This document shows positions 61,380-64,000 of a stretch of 64,000 bases of DNA, one piece after another. This stretch comes from Moniliophthora roreri (lineage: Eukaryota > Basidiomycota > Agaricomycetes > Agaricales > Marasmiaceae). A model generated the notes under the pieces. The model had not been told where the DNA came from and did not search any database. It saw nothing but the letters and a program-made list of their open reading frames with translations. Within the stretch, counting starts at the first letter, position 1. Each line of letters starts with the position of its first letter. The stretch spans positions 248,001 through 312,000 of the forward strand of contig LATX02000194.1 of assembly GCA_001466705.2 (NCBI GenBank), given 5' to 3'. The position numbers and the translations under genes were made by a program.

Positions 61380-62630
61380 CCATCTCTGCAGTCAGGATAC
61401 ATCTTTCTCTTATTCAGCATTCTCAAACTCAGGCTGGAGTCATTCTCACGCTACTCGAACACGCTCCTTGCAAGGATGTCCGCCTGCGTATCGCTGGTAC
61501 ATTTCTCTTTTCCCAGTCCGGTGGTTCCGGGTTATGTGTTTTGGCCGCAAACGTTGTGACGTATCTTCTCAACCCCAGCCTGTAGTTTTCCTTGAAAATT
61601 TCAACGAGAACCTTTTCCGATCAAACTACAGTGGGATTATGTATTGCAATCCAGTCTGCGATGAAGTGAAACAAAAAGTGGGCGTCAACTCCTTTACACT
61701 ACGACCACGTCAACCCATCACTTGATTCAGGCGTTGTTGGAACGAGACGAGTTTCGCTGCCTGGTTTCGGGATTATTCGATTTGCGAACAAAGTCGACTG
61801 AATGATCCAAATATCTCGCTCACCTACAAACGAGCTTGTCGAATCCTTCCAATACCTACTGTTTATCAGGCACAGCTATCTTTCGCGTTGTGACGCTGCT
61901 GTTACTCATGATTGCAGGGTATATCTGTCAGTGACTTCCTCAGGCACTTGAGATTTTACGGCGGTTTCACTGACGAGGACGTGAACGAGGAAGTTTTCGA
62001 CAGCCTTCCTAACGTCATGACGCTGGAACTGTCAACAGACGAGGGATTTGAGGAGATGCTCATTTGGTTGGAACCTTCGCTGTGTATTAGATGCTGCGTT
62101 CTGCACTTGTCGGTGCTGCTGGCTGATCATCCTTGCAATCAGGAACAATCAGATATATACACCGTTCACGAGCGATTCAAAGGGCTGCCAGTCGGCAGTA
62201 CCGTTACTTTCAAGCCGTCTAGTCATCAACCTAACTCCAGATTCGTTGCGTTGCATGCGGCTTGTGCCAAAGCCATCCAGGATATTTTAATATCCAACAC
62301 AGACGGAGAGACCTGGATCAGACGATATATTTTGACAAGTGCCCTATTAACATCATGTACATGGCTTTCGTGAAAGATATACCAATTGTGAAAACATGTT
62401 CTGAGACGTTTTTGCATCTGAGTATTGGCAAGAGGGCCTCGTGCACCAAGACAGACTAGTTCTTTCTGCCTTGTGCACCAATCTCGTCACCATCGTTATT
62501 ATTTCAAGTTTTTGGGTTGAAAGCACGCCCGAGCCTACGATCTGCTCCAACTGTTCCTCTGGCACAGTTCATTTTGAGCACTGCAGGATACGAGGAAATG
62601 GCCGGGTTTCTGGTAAAGAGGCAGGGGTGT
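61380..62630 (+). pseudogene. Decayed gene, copy 2 of a tandem duplication
   Basis: This is the better-kept copy. Blocks read LIQHSQT, then LLEHAPCKDVRLRIAGTFLF (61410-61510), FDKCPINIMYMAFVKDIPIV (about 62325-62390) and PTVPLAQFILSTAGYEEMAG, then FLVKRQG (62545-62630). Between them an open frame from 61912 gives ISVSDFLRHLRFYGGFTDED, NEEVFDSLPNVMTLEL and FKGLPVGSTVTFKPSSHQPN, which look like real protein. It may still be a working gene whose exons I could not join. The spacer to copy 1 is about 680 bp. No family was recognised. Confidence 0.45.
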
Positions 62631-63001
62631 TTTCAGAGTTGGACGTCTACGACGCATGCTTGTTTTTGACGAAGTCGGCCGCCGACTCTTTAGCATCATT
62701 GACAGCTGAGAACACCGTACTGGCATTACGTCTGCCGACGTCTCTGGTCCTGGAGAAGAGTCGTACTATGTATATAGCGTCATTTTCAGGATATTGGTAT
62801 TGGAAGGAAAGGCCGGGAGTCCTGCGTATACCTTGGCTATCGTGAAATGAAATAGAGAACGACGTGTGGAAAGAGGTAACAATGTAGCTGGGAGGATATG
62901 TTACAATACAGGCAAAGTGAATACCTTGAAAGCCGCCGCCTGTCGATTATAGTGATACATTCTGAACTTTTTCCGGGCTGATGATAGTATACACGCGTGA
63001 G
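62631..63001. other. Gap before the membrane-protein gene
   Basis: 371 bp containing the end of the second decayed copy and the 3' flank of the minus-strand membrane protein. A plus-strand frame runs to 62845 but has no motif. Confidence 0.4.
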
Positions 63002-63877
63002 TCAACGATGCCAATGCTGCAGACTAGGTCGTTCAGTAGCGTTGTACTCGTAATTCGATGGCACTTGGGGATACCTCTCCGCGTACTGCGACTTCGTGCT
63101 GGGATGTCTGTATAGTGGCTGTGGGAAATATGGTGTAGAGGCTTCTGGGGAAGCAAGACGCGGTGGTAATGAAGGAATAACGCCACGAGATTTATCATCG
63201 TGTAGAGCCCCTGCATACACCTGCGCGGCGGTCGTAGGGTATCGATGTCCTTCCTCGGTCGCCAATTTGACCTGCCAACTCTGTCTGCTCCAATCCGGCA
63301 CCAAGTCCTCCTTGTATTCATCACTGTTCCGCTTCCTCCTGCATATGACATCTCGCAAAAATGCCCACCAGGAATCAAAGAAGACGGTAAGGAGGATGAC
63401 TGCCACGACTGAGGCGATGGAAATGACTGCGATCCCAACGATTTTCCATTCCTTCGAATCTCCCACAAAGGATAACGCTTTGTTCGGCGAAGAAGATGCA
63501 GTGGCGGTCACACTAGGAGGAAAGGAATAGAAAGAGCTCGAAGGATGGATACTAAATGGAGAAATGGACATCGACTGAACATTGGTGATCGTAGGAGTAG
63601 GAACTGGAAATGGCGTAGATGTGGTTTTGTGTGCATCATTTGTGGTGGTATGACCGAGAACAACGCTTAACCGAGTCGGGGTCAACAGGTGAGAAGTCGA
63701 AAAATGCACAGGCAGCTGAGACGAAGTGGCGGGATAAGAGGATGTTACTTCAGGCGTGTTTGAGTGGAGCCCGTCATCGAAGAGAGTTGGGAAAAGCGGG
63801 GAGAATACAGTTTCTAGCGGATAGCTTGATATGACATTCGAACACCAGAACACAACAAGAGAGAAGAAAATCCACAT
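63002..63877 (-). CDS. Single-pass membrane protein with a Ser/Thr-rich ectodomain
   Basis: Intronless frame of 291 residues. The start at 63877 gives a signal peptide (MWIFFSLVVFWCSNVISSYP). A Ser/Thr/Pro-rich outer part of about 130 residues follows, likely heavily O-glycosylated. The membrane span is around residues 146-168 (WKIVGIAVISIASVVAVILL), next to RRKRNSDEYKEDLVPDWSRQ as the positive-inside flank. The cytoplasmic tail of about 110 residues is Tyr/Pro-rich. The layout resembles Mid2/Wsc-type wall stress sensors or other basidiomycete receptor-like proteins of unknown role, but no Cys-rich WSC domain is present. Function is unassigned. Confidence 0.8.
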   Translation of the reverse strand: MWIFFSLVVFWCSNVISSYPLETVFSPLFPTLFDDGLHSNTPEVTSSYPATSSQLPVHFSTSHLLTPTRLSVVLGHTTTNDAHKTTSTPFPVPTPTITNVQSMSISPFSIHPSSSFYSFPPSVTATASSSPNKALSFVGDSKEWKIVGIAVISIASVVAVILLTVFFDSWWAFLRDVICRRKRNSDEYKEDLVPDWSRQSWQVKLATEEGHRYPTTAAQVYAGALHDDKSRGVIPSLPPRLASPEASTPYFPQPLYRHPSTKSQYAERYPQVPSNYEYNATERPSLQHWHR

Positions 63878-64000
63878 TCAAAGAGTTTACTGAGACGCAG
63901 TGCAAATCAGCGAGATTTGTGGATTTGTGGACAGGTGATGGCGCTATATATGGTGGTAATGATAGAGAACTAGGGGAAGCGTTGAAGCGGCCTCGAGTGA

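Overview
The window is nuclear DNA of a filamentous basidiomycete, most likely a mushroom-forming Agaricomycete. Genes on both strands are broken by many short GT-AG introns of about 46-62 nt, intergenic spaces are short, and the gene set is typical of that group: GH5 exo-beta-1,3-glucanases with a membrane anchor, Vpr-like S8 proteases, a Ctr copper transporter, PIF1, UTP25, ATG3 and LYAR. I saw no tRNA, rRNA, CRISPR array or prokaryotic element. No search could be run; exon joins were worked out by hand from splice sites, reading phase and paralogue comparison.

Layout. 1-308: decayed 3' end of an S8 protease. 390-3213: RNase P subunit RPR2/Rpp21 (-) and a possible MBIP-like protein (+), start codons only 38 bp apart. 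3.2-5.3 kb: F-box relic and a Tc1/mariner-type MITE. 5.3-15.3 kb: two paralogous membrane-anchored GH5 glucanases (+) flanking a large disordered protein (-). 15.6-24.3 kb: two tandem S8 proteases (-). 25.1-34.9 kb: housekeeping block with topoisomerase III (-), UTP25 (+), ATG3 (-) and LYAR (-). 35.3-37.0 kb: membrane-anchored heparinase II/III-like pseudogene. 37.8-41.7 kb: third S8 protease (+). 41.8-49 kb: PIF1 helicase (+), an unrecognised gene (-), an alpha/beta hydrolase (+) and a CCR4-type nuclease (-). 49.4 kb: F-box pseudogene. 50.7-53.2 kb: NAD(P)-dependent epimerase/reductase (+) and Ctr copper transporter (+). 53.4-58.9 kb: IBtk-like ankyrin-RCC1-BTB protein (-). 59-63 kb: gene-poor, with two colinear copies of a decayed gene. 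63.0-63.9 kb: single-pass membrane protein (-).

Two themes recur. First, secreted or surface hydrolases (GH5, S8, heparinase-like) have multiplied and decayed among housekeeping genes: three intact-looking S8 genes plus a relic, two GH5 genes, and one dead lyase-like gene. Second, splicing is unusually fine-grained. There is a 5-nt exon followed by a GC-AG intron in both GH5 genes, an 11-nt exon carrying the catalytic Asp in all three proteases, an 8-nt exon in LYAR, another 8-nt exon carrying the oxyanion-hole Asn in one protease, and duplicated 28-nt zinc-knuckle exons in topoisomerase III. Automatic gene callers are likely to get these wrong. I did not find a convincing new multi-gene system; the micro-exon architecture is the most noteworthy signal.
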